Program-made: the position numbers and the translations under genes | Shown: one piece after another, positions 8,210 to 16,799 of the stretch | Numbering within the stretch: position 1 is the stretch's first letter | Layout of the letters: every line of letters starts with the position of its first letter | Notes under the pieces: model-generated | What the model was told of the DNA's origin: nothing | Seen by the model: the letters and a program-made list of their open reading frames with translations, nothing else | Database searches by the model: none | Source: Sphingobacterium thalpophilum | Lineage (GTDB): Bacteria > Bacteroidota > Bacteroidia > Sphingobacteriales > Sphingobacteriaceae | Direction: 5' to 3' | DNA: 41,169 bases | NCBI GenBank assembly: GCA_945878525.1 | Contig: CAMCTU010000008.1 | Location: 1-41,169, forward strand

Positions 8210-8521
8210 TTATTTTTTAACCAGTTTGGTAATTTCCAGAACACCATTCGTGATAGAGCCTGTAATGGTTACCTCTTCACCAACGAAGTTTTCTACTTTT
8301 TTGGTGTCCTTGATGGCATAAACTTTATCGCCACTTACAAAAACAATTTTGGCGCCGTTCTTTACACAGTCTTTGGCACAGGCAGAATGGCCCTTATTAT
8401 TACCCTTAACCCCACATTTATCGTCAGTGATAAATCCGGTCCATTCTCCTTTGTCAATTGCGTTGGCGGCTGTAAAGAATAAAGCTACAACTAGAAGCAT
8501 TAAGTACTTTTTCATATTCAT
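8210..8521 (-). CDS. Small exported protein with two Cys-containing motifs
   Basis: 103 residues with a signal peptide cleaved near ANA/ID. The mature part carries GEWTGFITDDKCGVK and HSACAKDCVKNGAK, then a beta-rich segment (VYAIKDTKKVENFVGEEVTI). This layout is seen in a family of small secreted proteins found in Bacteroidota and Acidobacteria that probably adopt an OB-like fold; their function is unknown. The three Cys and a His in the first half could form a disulfide or bind a metal (inference). A second ATG two codons downstream is an equally good start. It is a single gene, convergent with the barrel gene. Confidence 0.7.
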   Translation of the reverse strand: MNMKKYLMLLVVALFFTAANAIDKGEWTGFITDDKCGVKGNNKGHSACAKDCVKNGAKIVFVSGDKVYAIKDTKKVENFVGEEVTITGSITNGVLEITKLVKK

Positions 8522-8716
8522 ATCATTTTATAAATAAATATAATTCTTTTTCAAGAAATTTCAAATTGTTCATTTCACAACTATCAATTCATACATTATA
8601 TCACTCTTGCCTCGGTATAATATCCTGCTTTGATTCATTCTAAATTCTCAATTTTCCATCTGAATACTATCGGGACTCAACTCCTTTTCCCTATCTTTAT
8701 ATTATATCGAACAATT

Positions 8717-8941
8717 ATGTCAAAAACAAAACTTACAATCAATAGTAACGGTTCCGTAAAAATAGAAGGCGATTTTGAGATCGTAGATCGTAATGGTGGT
8801 GTTTACGGACTTCAGGGCCGTACGGTTTTATCTATTTGCCGCTGTGGACTCTCAAAAAACAAACCTTTTTGTGATGGTGCTCATAATGGGCATTTCGAGC
8901 ATGATGCTATCGCTTTTGATCTTCCTCCAAAAAAGGTCTAG
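8717..8941 (+). CDS. CDGSH iron-sulfur domain protein
   Basis: 74 residues from the ATG at 8717; the frame runs further upstream but the extra residues do not belong to the family. It contains the diagnostic motif CRCGLSKNKPFCDGAH, giving ligands Cys41, Cys43, Cys52 and His56 for a mitoNEET-type [2Fe-2S] cluster with 3Cys-1His coordination. No signal peptide, so it is cytoplasmic. A near-consensus -7 box (TATCTTTA, one mismatch) at 8692-8699 supports this start. Bacterial members are thought to act in electron transfer or redox sensing; the partner here is unknown. Confidence 0.9.
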   Translation: MSKTKLTINSNGSVKIEGDFEIVDRNGGVYGLQGRTVLSICRCGLSKNKPFCDGAHNGHFEHDAIAFDLPPKKV

Positions 8942-9002
8942 TGTATATCTTTTCTTTTAGGCACCTTATTTGTAAATTCATCTGATATCGAATATTGAAA
9001 AC

Positions 9003-9881
9003 ATGAAAATAAAAGGATTTTTAGGAATACTGATGCTGGCAGCATTGGTATCTCAATCTTGCGTCAGCACCAAGAAATATACTGCCTTGCAAACCAGTCA
9101 GAGTCAACTTCAAACTAATTATAATCTGCTTCAGGAAAGCAATCGTGATCTTGAAAGGAAATATCAAACTAGTCAGAAAGAGCTTCTGGCATCCGGAGTT
9201 CGGGTGAAAAGTTTGGAGGAACAAATTGCATCCGAAAAGTCGAATATTGCTTCATTACAGGATGCGCTCAATAAATGTTTAACCTCCAGTAATCAGGGGA
9301 ATATAAATATTTCCAAATTGGTGGATGAGATCAACAGCTCTAATAAATACATTCAGCAATTGGTTAATACTAAAAACAAGAATGATTCCCTGAATCTGGT
9401 CTTAACGAACAATCTGACCCGATCTTTAAGCAGGGAAGAAATGAAGGATGTAGAAGTTCAGGTATTGAAGGGGGTGGTTTATATTTCGCTTTCAGATAAT
9501 ATGCTCTATAAATCAGGAAGTTATTCGATTTCGGACCAGGCCGGGGAGATTCTTGGCAAGGTGGCCAAAATTATAAAAGATTATGATGGATACGAAGTAT
9601 TGATTGAAGGTAACACGGACGATGTGCCAATTTCTACGACAAATATTCGTAACAACTGGGACTTAAGTACTTTGAGAGCATCTTCAGTGGTTCAGTCATT
9701 ACAGAATACTTATGGTGTGGATCCAAAGCGTCTCACTGCAGGAGGCAGAGGAGAATTTAATCCAGTTGCAGATAATGATACAGAAGCTGGAAAAGCAAAA
9801 AACAGAAGAACACAGATAATTATTACTCCGAAACTGGATCAGTTTATGGAGTTAATTGGGAAAGCACCTGAAAGTAAATAA
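9003..9881 (+). CDS. OmpA-family lipoprotein with a coiled-coil linker
   Basis: 292 residues. The lipobox is VSQSC with Cys20. Residues about 28-105 are rich in Gln, Leu and Ser heptads (LQTSQSQLQTNYNLLQESN, then SLEEQI and SLQDALN), predicting a coiled coil that would span part of the periplasm. The C-terminal 115 residues form an OmpA/MotB peptidoglycan-binding domain: a YISLSDNMLYKSGS strand, then IEGNTDD, the NNWDLSTLRASSV signature and AGGRGEFNPVADN with KAKNRRTQI. It most likely anchors the outer membrane to peptidoglycan. Its neighbours are unrelated. Confidence 0.88.
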   Translation: MKIKGFLGILMLAALVSQSCVSTKKYTALQTSQSQLQTNYNLLQESNRDLERKYQTSQKELLASGVRVKSLEEQIASEKSNIASLQDALNKCLTSSNQGNINISKLVDEINSSNKYIQQLVNTKNKNDSLNLVLTNNLTRSLSREEMKDVEVQVLKGVVYISLSDNMLYKSGSYSISDQAGEILGKVAKIIKDYDGYEVLIEGNTDDVPISTTNIRNNWDLSTLRASSVVQSLQNTYGVDPKRLTAGGRGEFNPVADNDTEAGKAKNRRTQIIITPKLDQFMELIGKAPESK

Positions 9882-10029
9882 AAACAAAGTGCTATAAATG
9901 AAAAATTTAAGCATACTGTTGGCACCAAATGGTCTTACTGCCTGGTGTTTATTTTATAGCTTGAAAGTCAGGCTTTTTCCTGATTTTGATTTTATTTCCT
10001 AACTTTATATTCGAATAAAAAAATTTAAA

Positions 10030-10533
10030 ATGCGCATTAAAGCTTTGATTTTTTTTGTGCTTCTGTTCTCTTTAGAATCATTTGCCCAAGCTCCTGTGCT
10101 TGTTGTAAATCGAATTGAAAAGCGGACTAATGAGCATATCAGGCAAACCTCCATGTACCAGTTTAAAGACGGTGGGAATGTGACTAAATTGAGCTTCTCA
10201 ATCAGGGCGCTAGATGACAATTATTTCCTGCTTTTAAATCTGCCGATTGCTGCATCAGTAAAGCGGGGGACTGAAATAAGTGTCATTATGGAAAACGGAC
10301 AGATTATTAAATTAACATCAAATAATGATGTCTTTTCTTTGAACGAGACTGATGTAAATAGGCGGATGATGGTGTTCGATCTGAAGTCTGGTAAAGAGCT
10401 TAAAGATCTTTTAAAACAGCCGGTTAAATCTATTTCGATTCCTACCAGTAATAAAGGAATTGTGTTGGTCAATTTATTAGTGAAAGACAAAGGGATGATC
10501 ACATCCAGTATTATGCTAGTACAAAAAAAGTAA
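10030..10533 (+). CDS. Exported protein of unknown function
   Basis: 167 residues with a clear signal peptide (MRIKALIFFVLLFSLESFAQ) and a single predicted beta-rich domain; there are no Cys residues and no motif I recognise. A box TAACTTTA (one mismatch from TAnnTTTG) lies about 30 bases before the start. After the stop, TCACTGA (10539-10545) and TCAGTGA (10555-10561) form a hairpin that overlaps the stop of the convergent small gene; it lacks a T run and may only separate the two transcripts. Confidence 0.65.
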   Translation: MRIKALIFFVLLFSLESFAQAPVLVVNRIEKRTNEHIRQTSMYQFKDGGNVTKLSFSIRALDDNYFLLLNLPIAASVKRGTEISVIMENGQIIKLTSNNDVFSLNETDVNRRMMVFDLKSGKELKDLLKQPVKSISIPTSNKGIVLVNLLVKDKGMITSSIMLVQKK

Positions 10534-10554
10534 ATTATTCACTGAGTTAATTTA

Positions 10555-10722
10555 TCAGTGAGTGATTTCATTTTTTAAGGGCTCATTCAATTCCTGATTC
10601 AAATCCTGTTCTTCGAGTTGTGAAATCAATTCTGAAATTTCTTTTTTCATAAAAAATCCAACCATTCTCTGAAGTTTTTTTAAAAGGCTTATTGCAGCTT
10701 TGATTTTTTCCCGATCAGTCAT
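10555..10722 (-). CDS. Small charged protein, hypothetical
   Basis: 55 residues from the ATG at 10722. The frame can extend to 10899, but the extra N-terminal part is low-quality sequence. The preferred product starts MTDREKIKAAISLLKKLQ and ends in an acidic, Gln/Glu-rich helix (LISQLEEQDLNQEL). It looks all-helical and cytoplasmic. No family recognised. It could be a spurious frame; the helical amphipathic pattern is the only support. Confidence 0.35.
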   Translation of the reverse strand: MTDREKIKAAISLLKKLQRMVGFFMKKEISELISQLEEQDLNQELNEPLKNEITH

Positions 10723-10927
10723 AGGAAGTAAAATTATGCTAAAAATATTAGTATTGCAAGGGTGATTTTTATTTTTTGTACGGGGTACTAGGAGTTTAGC
10801 TTTTTTTAATTGCGAGTGTAGCGAAGTAACCTCCTTGTCAATATTATTAGTCATTAGAGAAGACAAGGTTAAAGTTTTGTACATATTAATATGAATCAAT
10901 TTTTATACTTTTAATAAAAAGTAATAA

Positions 10928-11005
10928 ATGAAAATTTTCTTAATCCTCGCCATCCTTTTTATCATCATCCTCATGCTGGCCAGGATGAAGAAATTTCCTT
11001 TTTAG
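10928..11005 (+). CDS. 25-residue single-pass membrane microprotein
   Basis: An ATG-started frame of 25 codons encodes a hydrophobic run (IFLILAILFIIILMLA) followed by a basic tail (RMKKFPF) and a TAG stop. The positive-inside arrangement predicts a single membrane helix with the C-terminus in the cytoplasm. Too short for routine gene calling. No known family; support is only the composition and the fact that the surrounding 250 bases otherwise contain no gene. Confidence 0.4.
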   Translation: MKIFLILAILFIIILMLARMKKFPF

Positions 11006-11165
11006 CTTTTACCGCTGCAATTTATGCTTGCTTTAACTTCTGATTAGAGTAAATGTTAATAATATAAGTATTTTATTATTAGTGTGATAGCATTTCATTT
11101 TTTCTAAATATCTTGGCTTCTTAACAATTGCCTTTATATTTATCCCTTTAATTAACCAATTTATT

Positions 11166-12131
11166 ATGGCATCAGAAGTAAATATCCCGCGTCTTAATCT
11201 TGACGATTACATAAATGGTACACCTGAGCAGAGAAAACAATTTTCTGATAATATCGGCAAGGCGTTTAATGATACCGGTTTTGTAACTATTGCTAATCAT
11301 GGGATGACACAGGAGTTAATCAATGATCTTTATACTGAGGTAAAGCAATTCTTTAGTATGCCAGATGATCAGAAATTAAAATATGAAATTCCAGAACTCG
11401 CCAGCCAGAGGGGGTATACAAGCAAGGGAAGAGAGAAAGCAAAGGACTCAAAAACTCCCGATTTAAAGGAATTCTGGCAAAGCGGACAGGTAGTTACAGA
11501 TGGTGATTCGGTGAAGGAGGAGTATCCTGATAATGTTCTAGTTAATGAGCTCCCGGGTTTCAATAGGGTAACCAGTGAGGTGTATCAGCGCTTAGAATAT
11601 GCTGGTAAGCATTTATTACGTGCGATTGCTGTTTATCTCAATCTTTCTGAAGATTATTTTGATGATAAAGTTCACAAAGGCAACTCAATTTTACGTGCTA
11701 TTCATTATTTTCCTATTGAAAATCCCGATAGCATTCCTGCAGACGCAGTCCGTGCCGGAGCACATGAAGATATAAACTTAATTACTTTACTGATTGGTGC
11801 CAGCGCTGATGGTTTAGAGGTTTTAACCCGCGATGGCCAATGGTATCCTGTAAAAGCGAATGTAGAAGATATTGTGGTTAACGTAGGTGATATGCTGCAA
11901 CGATTGACTAATAATAAATTGAAATCTACTACCCATCGCGTGGTCAATCCACCGAGGGAGTTAATGAAAACTTCCAGGTTTTCAGTCCCGTTTTTTCTGC
12001 ATCCAAAAGCAGATATGGATCTTACTACTTTGAGTTCTTGCATCGATTCAGAACACCCGAGAGCGTATACAGACATCACTGCAGGGGAGTATCTGGATGA
12101 GCGGTTGAGGGAGATTGGTTTGAAGATTTAA
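11166..12131 (+). CDS. 2-oxoglutarate/Fe(II)-dependent dioxygenase, isopenicillin N synthase family
   Basis: 321 residues. The N-terminal part (IPRLNLDDYINGT, FNDTGFVTIANHGM) is the DIOX_N domain. The C-terminal double-stranded beta-helix carries the iron ligands His200 and Asp202 (GAHEDINLITLL) and His257 (STTHRVVNPP), with Arg271 and Ser273 (SRFSV) as the RxS cosubstrate motif. All catalytic residues are present, so the enzyme should be active on a small molecule; the substrate is not predictable. It is monocistronic, and an inverted-repeat element begins 37 bases after its stop. No neighbouring biosynthetic genes were seen. Confidence 0.88.
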   Translation: MASEVNIPRLNLDDYINGTPEQRKQFSDNIGKAFNDTGFVTIANHGMTQELINDLYTEVKQFFSMPDDQKLKYEIPELASQRGYTSKGREKAKDSKTPDLKEFWQSGQVVTDGDSVKEEYPDNVLVNELPGFNRVTSEVYQRLEYAGKHLLRAIAVYLNLSEDYFDDKVHKGNSILRAIHYFPIENPDSIPADAVRAGAHEDINLITLLIGASADGLEVLTRDGQWYPVKANVEDIVVNVGDMLQRLTNNKLKSTTHRVVNPPRELMKTSRFSVPFFLHPKADMDLTTLSSCIDSEHPRAYTDITAGEYLDERLREIGLKI

Positions 12132-12168
12132 GTGGATTTGAATATGGGGCATTGAAAGTGCTTACCTA

Positions 12169-12323
12169 GTCATTTCGAACGCATCGGCAATATATTTTTC
12201 TTGAGCTTGAAATATGCGTTGTGGAGAAATCTGTAGATAGAGAGCTTGCTTTTGAACATGAGATTTCTCTTCGCTTTTGTTATCTTTTTAAAGAATACAA
12301 TTGAGTTCGCTCATCGAAATGAC
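12169..12323. repeat. Inverted-repeat (MITE-like) element, copy A
   Basis: 155 bp bounded by perfect 10-bp inverted ends GTCATTTCGA and TCGAAATGAC. Internal arms GAGAAATCT and AGATTTCTC also pair, so the transcript could fold into a long imperfect hairpin. A diverged copy in the opposite orientation occupies 33012-33162, with matching ends and core. It carries no protein. Elements of this appearance are scattered between genes in many Bacteroidota genomes; whether this one is mobile is not known. Confidence 0.75.
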
Positions 12324-12341
12324 GGGTATCAGGCAACAGAA

Positions 12342-12827
12342 CTACTTCTTCATCTCCCCCTTAATACTCAAATCCAGCTCCGCTTGCCGGTGTGTTCCGA
12401 TGATATAATTTAATCCGTCGCGGTCCGTAAGCTTGACAGCATCCTTACCCCCGGCATAAAAATGAATCGTTCCTTTTTGATGAAGATTATAAACTGGGTT
12501 ATTGATGATATATGAACTATAGGGAACAGACTCTACTTTAACAATACTATTCAAGTCTATCTTAACCATTTTGGTAGTCCATATTCCGTTAAGAACTATA
12601 CTCTTATTATTTACAGTGGTTTTGTAATGAAGTACAAACATCATGATAACTGAACCAATAAGGATTCCGAAACCAACTACCAGAAATAGCTCTGCGTTCT
12701 GACCCTGACTTCCGGAAAGGTAGTAAGCCCCAAAACAAAATAAAGCCAATACTATTCGGATACTGATCCGACCGTAATCACGACCCAGATATTGTTTTTC
12801 TATGAAAGCTTTTTGGTTTCCCTCCAT
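12342..12827 (-). CDS. Two-helix membrane protein with a PH-like C-terminal domain
   Basis: 161 residues. Two closely spaced membrane segments (IVLALFCFGAYYLSG and LFLVVGFGILIGSVIMMFV) are followed by a cytoplasmic beta-rich domain (KTTVNNKSIVLNGIW, VKIDLNSIVKVE, IHFYAGGKDAVKL) that resembles bacterial PH-type domains. The gene starts one base after the tilS stop, so it is translated from the tilS transcript. No signal peptide or catalytic motif. Function unknown. Confidence 0.65.
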   Translation of the reverse strand: MEGNQKAFIEKQYLGRDYGRISIRIVLALFCFGAYYLSGSQGQNAELFLVVGFGILIGSVIMMFVLHYKTTVNNKSIVLNGIWTTKMVKIDLNSIVKVESVPYSSYIINNPVYNLHQKGTIHFYAGGKDAVKLTDRDGLNYIIGTHRQAELDLSIKGEMKK

Positions 12828-12828
12828 T

Positions 12829-14166
12829 TTAGATGATTTGTTCTAAGATAAAAACTTTTTTTGTGTTGGGACTAATTTTATAGCGCTCATCAATTCTTAA
12901 ACCGGCGACCCATAAAATATCACCATTATTGTTTTCAAGGATCCCAATATCTTTTTTATGGTTCAGACTGATTTTCCTGTCAACAAATAAGTCGCTAAGC
13001 TTCTTCTTTTGATTTAATCCTAGAGGTAGAAAATAATCTCCATTTTTCCAGCTTCTTAATTTAAGTGGAAAGCTGAGCAGATCAAAGTCAAGCTGGGCAA
13101 TATTCTCATCCATTCTTAATGCAAACTGACCGATAGGAACAGTTTTACTACCATATTTTTGCTCGTTCCAGGTATAAATCGCTGAAAGGGAATCAAGTAA
13201 AGTCTCTTCGTAACTAGGCTCTTTAATGGGACTTAAAATTATACACCTGCGGTCAATCAGCAACTGATGTCTTAAAGAATGAAATATTTTTCCAGGATTA
13301 CCATCCCAGGAATGGCTAAGATCATTGAGCACAGATTCTGTAAATCCGTAAGGATTAAACAATCCGTAAAGCAATGTATTTAAGGGATTCAATTTCTTCA
13401 GTTCGGCAATACTGATCTCAAATTCATCTTTTGTAAGCTTTTTAAACAGGCGCTCTTTTATTTCCTGAACCTGAAGATCAAGTAAGATCTCCAATTCTGC
13501 AAAACGCCTTCTGTTTGCTTCAAAGGTTTGCTCCAAGGCCGGATTGAGCTCTTTAAGAACAGGGATTACTTCTAAACGAAGTTTGTTTCTGGTGTATTTA
13601 ACGGATAGGTTTGAGCTGTCTTCCCGGTATTTATAATCATTCTTTTGAACCAATTCATCTATCTCATCTCTGTTTAAAAACAAAAGCGGGCGGATAAGCT
13701 TACCTTTTTTTGGTAAAATACCATGCAATCCTGAAATACCGGTCCCGCGGGTTAAGTTGAGTAGCATAGTTTCAATCACATCATTTTGATGATGGGCTAC
13801 AGCTGTGTATTGATAGTTAAATTCATTCCTGATTTTTTCTAACCAGTTGTAGCGCAAATCCCTTGCAGCCATTTGAATGGAAATATGATTTTCACTAGCA
13901 TATTCACTGGTTTCAAAGCAGCAAGTATAAAACGGGACTGCAAGTCCTTCAGCAAGCCCCTCTGTGAAGCGCTCATCCAGTTCCGATTCGTCTGCGCGAA
14001 GATTAAAGTTGCAATGAGCAATGCCGAAACTATAGCCTGCAGCTTTGAACAAATATGCCATCAATACAGAATCACGACCCCCACTAACTGCGAGCAAGAC
14101 AGACTCTCCCTCATGAAAAAGGGCATGCTGTTTGATGAATGATTCTAGTCGGCTTAGGGCTTCCAT
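12829..14166 (-). CDS. tilS: tRNA(Ile)-lysidine synthase
   Basis: 445 residues. The N-terminal ATP-pyrophosphatase loop SGGRDS (28-33) and the family segments IAHCNFNLR, AARDLRYNWL, AVAHHQNDVIETMLLNLTRG and GISGLHGI identify TilS. This enzyme ligates lysine to C34 of the CAU-anticodon tRNA(Ile), converting it from an AUG to an AUA reader; it is essential in most bacteria. The C-terminal third contains the TilS C-domain (RSWKNGDYFLPLGL, KLSDLFVDRKI). A box TAATTTTG (14172-14179) lies five bases before the ATG. It is divergent from the OstA-like gene, with only 53 bases between the starts. Confidence 0.93.
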   Translation of the reverse strand: MEALSRLESFIKQHALFHEGESVLLAVSGGRDSVLMAYLFKAAGYSFGIAHCNFNLRADESELDERFTEGLAEGLAVPFYTCCFETSEYASENHISIQMAARDLRYNWLEKIRNEFNYQYTAVAHHQNDVIETMLLNLTRGTGISGLHGILPKKGKLIRPLLFLNRDEIDELVQKNDYKYREDSSNLSVKYTRNKLRLEVIPVLKELNPALEQTFEANRRRFAELEILLDLQVQEIKERLFKKLTKDEFEISIAELKKLNPLNTLLYGLFNPYGFTESVLNDLSHSWDGNPGKIFHSLRHQLLIDRRCIILSPIKEPSYEETLLDSLSAIYTWNEQKYGSKTVPIGQFALRMDENIAQLDFDLLSFPLKLRSWKNGDYFLPLGLNQKKKLSDLFVDRKISLNHKKDIGILENNNGDILWVAGLRIDERYKISPNTKKVFILEQII

Positions 14167-14171
14167 ATGCT

Positions 14172-14179
14172 CAAAATTA
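14172..14179 (-). promoter_or_regulatory. -7 promoter box of tilS
   Basis: TAATTTTG on the minus strand matches the Bacteroidota -7 consensus TAnnTTTG. Only five bases separate it from the tilS ATG, so the mRNA would begin at or next to the start codon. No -33 TTTG was found at a usual distance. Confidence 0.55.
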
Positions 14180-14207
14180 TTTAATTAAAAAACCTTAGCC
14201 AAAAAAC

Positions 14208-14215
14208 TATTTTTG
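14208..14215 (+). promoter_or_regulatory. -7 promoter box of the OstA-like gene
   Basis: TATTTTTG matches TAnnTTTG and lies four bases before the GTG start at 14220. With the usual distance from box to transcription start, the mRNA would have essentially no leader. Confidence 0.55.
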
Positions 14216-14219
14216 TAAG

Positions 14220-16226
14220 GTGAAAAAAGTAATATTTTCAGTTCTGTTTTCAATACTATCGGTCGCAGCGTTTGCTCAAGGGCGACAGATTGAGATCAGA
14301 TCATCCGAATTAGTCAAAGGTTTTCAGTCTTTCGGGTTTGCGCGAATAATCCGTCCCGTGTTTGTTCACGAAGGGTCAACTCTCGCATCCGATAGTGCTG
14401 ATTTTAATCAGGCAGCAAACACTTTTGAGGCATTTGGTCATGTTGTAATCACTCAGCCTTCCGGAACCGTCATCTATTCTGATCATTTAAACTACGATGG
14501 AAATACCAAACTTGCAGTCCTGACCAACAAGGTAAGATTAATTGATGGGGATGCGACCTTAACCACCGATCATTTAACCTATAACATGACCACCAAGATT
14601 GGAACTTATACTGGCGGGGGTAAGATTGTGAATGGTAAAAATGTGCTGACCAGTAAAAATGGATATTACTTTGAGACTTCAAGAGATTCATATTTCAGGT
14701 ATGATGTAGTACTTACCACACCTGAAGCATTGATCAAAACCGATACACTCAAATATAATTCAACTTCTAAAATTGCTTATTTCTATGGGCCTACAAATAT
14801 TTATGGCAAAGATGATACGCTTTACACTGAGAACGGAAATTATAATACCCAAAGTGACCAGGCCCGGTTTGGTAAGAAAAACCTGTATACTCAGGGAAGT
14901 AAGTCATTGACAGGTGATAGTCTTCTCTACGATCGTAAAGCAGGTTATGGAAGGGCGATTGGGAATGTGATCTTTATTGATACAGCTGAAAAGGCCCAGC
15001 TTAGGGGAGGGATAGGACTTTATCAAAAGGCTGAAGAAAGTATTCTTGTAACAATAAATCCATATGTTGTAATCATTTCTGAATCGGATTCTGCAAAAGT
15101 GGATTCCATCTGGATGACCGCTGATACCCTGTTCAGCAAAGTGATTTTTACGCGTGACCTTGTTCCTTACAAGAAGGAAGAAATGATTCCAGACGATCAG
15201 CTTGCTGCCATAGAAGAGCCGGTTGCAGTGTCTCAGGAAGTTGCTTATGATCCTGCAAGTACACGGGCCGCAATCATTACGGATAAAATTGTGGAAGCCT
15301 CTGATACACTTAAAACTTCGGTTATAACAAAAGAACCTGATAAGCTGATTCCGCCGAAGGATAAAGAAATACCAATCGTAAAACCTGAAAAGAAGCCCCC
15401 TTCTAAATCAAAAACTAACAAGGATATAAAATCTCCTGATGAAAAGGGTAAATCAGATAGCCTGAAGACTTCGAGATTACCTACTGATTCAATCTCTGCC
15501 GACACTTCAAAGACCAGAATAATTTTAGCCTATCATCATGCCAAAATATTCAAATCGGATTTGCAGGCCAGGGCAGATTCTATGTTTTTTAGTTATTCTG
15601 ATTCAACTGTCAGATGTTATGTAAACCCAATGATCTGGGCCCAGGGCTCCCAGCTTTCAGGGGATACAATTTATCTGCAGATGAAGAATAAGAAAATGGA
15701 TAATATGCTGTTACAGCACGATAGTTTTATAGTTAATACAGAAGATGCCGATTCAACCAATTTTAATCAAATAAAAGGAAAAGTGATTAATGGCTATTTC
15801 AAGGATAATAAACTGAGCAGCATGTTTGTGGATGGAAATGCAGAAAGTGTTTATTATGTGAAGGAGGATTCTTCATATACCGGTTTGAATCATTTAGTCA
15901 GTGGCCGGCTAAAGATTTTGTTAGACGATAATAAACTCCAGAGTATAACTGCAATTCGTTCGATTGATGCCTCCATTACGCCGATGGAAAATCTCAAGGA
16001 GGAAGAAAGGGTTTTAGAGGGATTTATTTGGAAACCAAAAGATCGACCAAAATCAAAAGAAGAAATTATCCCTAAGTTTGTAAAAAAAGAGGGAAAATTG
16101 GGACCGGTAAAAAAAACCCCTGAAAAAGCACCGGTTAAGTCATCAGAAAAGAAAAACACTACTGAAAAAGCGAAAAATACAATAGTAACTAAGCCTAAAG
16201 TTCCATCACCAATAAAGCAGAATTAA
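14220..16226 (+). CDS. OstA-like (LptA/LptD N-terminal-like) protein
   Basis: 668 residues with a GTG start and signal peptide (KKVIFSVLFSILSVAAFAQ). Residues about 25-330 contain repeated OstA beta-jellyroll motifs (DSADFNQAANTFEAFGHV, YSDHLNYDGNTKLAVL, LTTDHLTYNMTTKIGTYTG, SLTGDSLLYDRKAGYGRAIG), the fold of LptA and the LptD N-terminal domain, which form the periplasmic bridge for lipopolysaccharide transport. A second OstA-like stretch follows (about 440-600). Lys/Pro/Ser-rich linkers lie at about 385-425 and in the last 70 residues. It is much longer than LptA and lacks the LptD barrel; Bacteroidota commonly have such a protein. The only Met-like start is the GTG. It overlaps the convergent rdgB by four bases. 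Confidence 0.82.
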   Translation: MKKVIFSVLFSILSVAAFAQGRQIEIRSSELVKGFQSFGFARIIRPVFVHEGSTLASDSADFNQAANTFEAFGHVVITQPSGTVIYSDHLNYDGNTKLAVLTNKVRLIDGDATLTTDHLTYNMTTKIGTYTGGGKIVNGKNVLTSKNGYYFETSRDSYFRYDVVLTTPEALIKTDTLKYNSTSKIAYFYGPTNIYGKDDTLYTENGNYNTQSDQARFGKKNLYTQGSKSLTGDSLLYDRKAGYGRAIGNVIFIDTAEKAQLRGGIGLYQKAEESILVTINPYVVIISESDSAKVDSIWMTADTLFSKVIFTRDLVPYKKEEMIPDDQLAAIEEPVAVSQEVAYDPASTRAAIITDKIVEASDTLKTSVITKEPDKLIPPKDKEIPIVKPEKKPPSKSKTNKDIKSPDEKGKSDSLKTSRLPTDSISADTSKTRIILAYHHAKIFKSDLQARADSMFFSYSDSTVRCYVNPMIWAQGSQLSGDTIYLQMKNKKMDNMLLQHDSFIVNTEDADSTNFNQIKGKVINGYFKDNKLSSMFVDGNAESVYYVKEDSSYTGLNHLVSGRLKILLDDNKLQSITAIRSIDASITPMENLKEEERVLEGFIWKPKDRPKSKEEIIPKFVKKEGKLGPVKKTPEKAPVKSSEKKNTTEKAKNTIVTKPKVPSPIKQN

Positions 16227-16798
16227 ATTTTTGTTTTAAGGAAGCTGATTAGTTTCTTAACTGCAATTGCTCTGTGGCTAATGCGGTTTTTCTCTGAAGG
16301 ATCCATTTCCGCAAAACTGATTTCGTAACCATCAGGCTTAAAAATTGGATCATATCCAAAGCCCATACTTCCGGATTGTTCCTGCATGATTTTACCCTCA
16401 ATGCTTCCTTCAAATAAATACTCATTACCATTCAGGAGCAGGGAAATAACGGTTCTGAATCTGGCGGTTCTATTTTTTTGTCCTTCCATACGATTTAAAA
16501 CCAGTTGCATATTCTGTTGAAAATCACGGGTGCCAGAATACTGTGCAGAATTTACACCTGGCTCAGCATTCAATGTATCAATCTCAAGTCCCGAATCATC
16601 AGCGAAACAATCACAATGATACTTCTGGTAAATATACCTGCTTTTCTGACCTGCATTTTCTTCAAATGTGCTACCTGTCTCAGGAATGTCATCAAAACAA
16701 GCGATATCATTAAGGCTTTTCAAATGAATGTCTTCATCAACTATTGCGCGAATCTCATTCACTTTATACTCATTACTACTTGCAAATACCAGTTCCAT
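16223..16798 (-). CDS. rdgB: XTP/dITP diphosphatase (non-canonical purine NTP pyrophosphatase)
   Basis: 191 residues, the full length for the RdgB/HAM1 family. It has the N-terminal SSNEYKVNEI nucleotide-binding motif, TFEENAGQKS, the catalytic segment ADDSGLEID, PGVNSAQYSG, and the C-terminal GFGYDPIF and SHRAIAVKKL motifs. The enzyme hydrolyses ITP, dITP and XTP to monophosphates and keeps deaminated purines out of nucleic acids. The start follows the upstream gene's stop by one base, so the two are one operon driven from the box at 17426-17433. Confidence 0.92.
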   Translation of the reverse strand: MELVFASSNEYKVNEIRAIVDEDIHLKSLNDIACFDDIPETGSTFEENAGQKSRYIYQKYHCDCFADDSGLEIDTLNAEPGVNSAQYSGTRDFQQNMQLVLNRMEGQKNRTARFRTVISLLLNGNEYLFEGSIEGKIMQEQSGSMGFGYDPIFKPDGYEISFAEMDPSEKNRISHRAIAVKKLISFLKTKI

Positions 16799-16799
16799 C

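Noticed and set aside
8180-8482. Plus-strand frame over the small exported protein
   Set aside because: Antisense shadow of the gene at 8210-8521, which has a clear signal peptide.
16223-16226. Convergent overlap of ostA and rdgB as a regulatory signal
   Set aside because: A four-base stop overlap is common in compact genomes.
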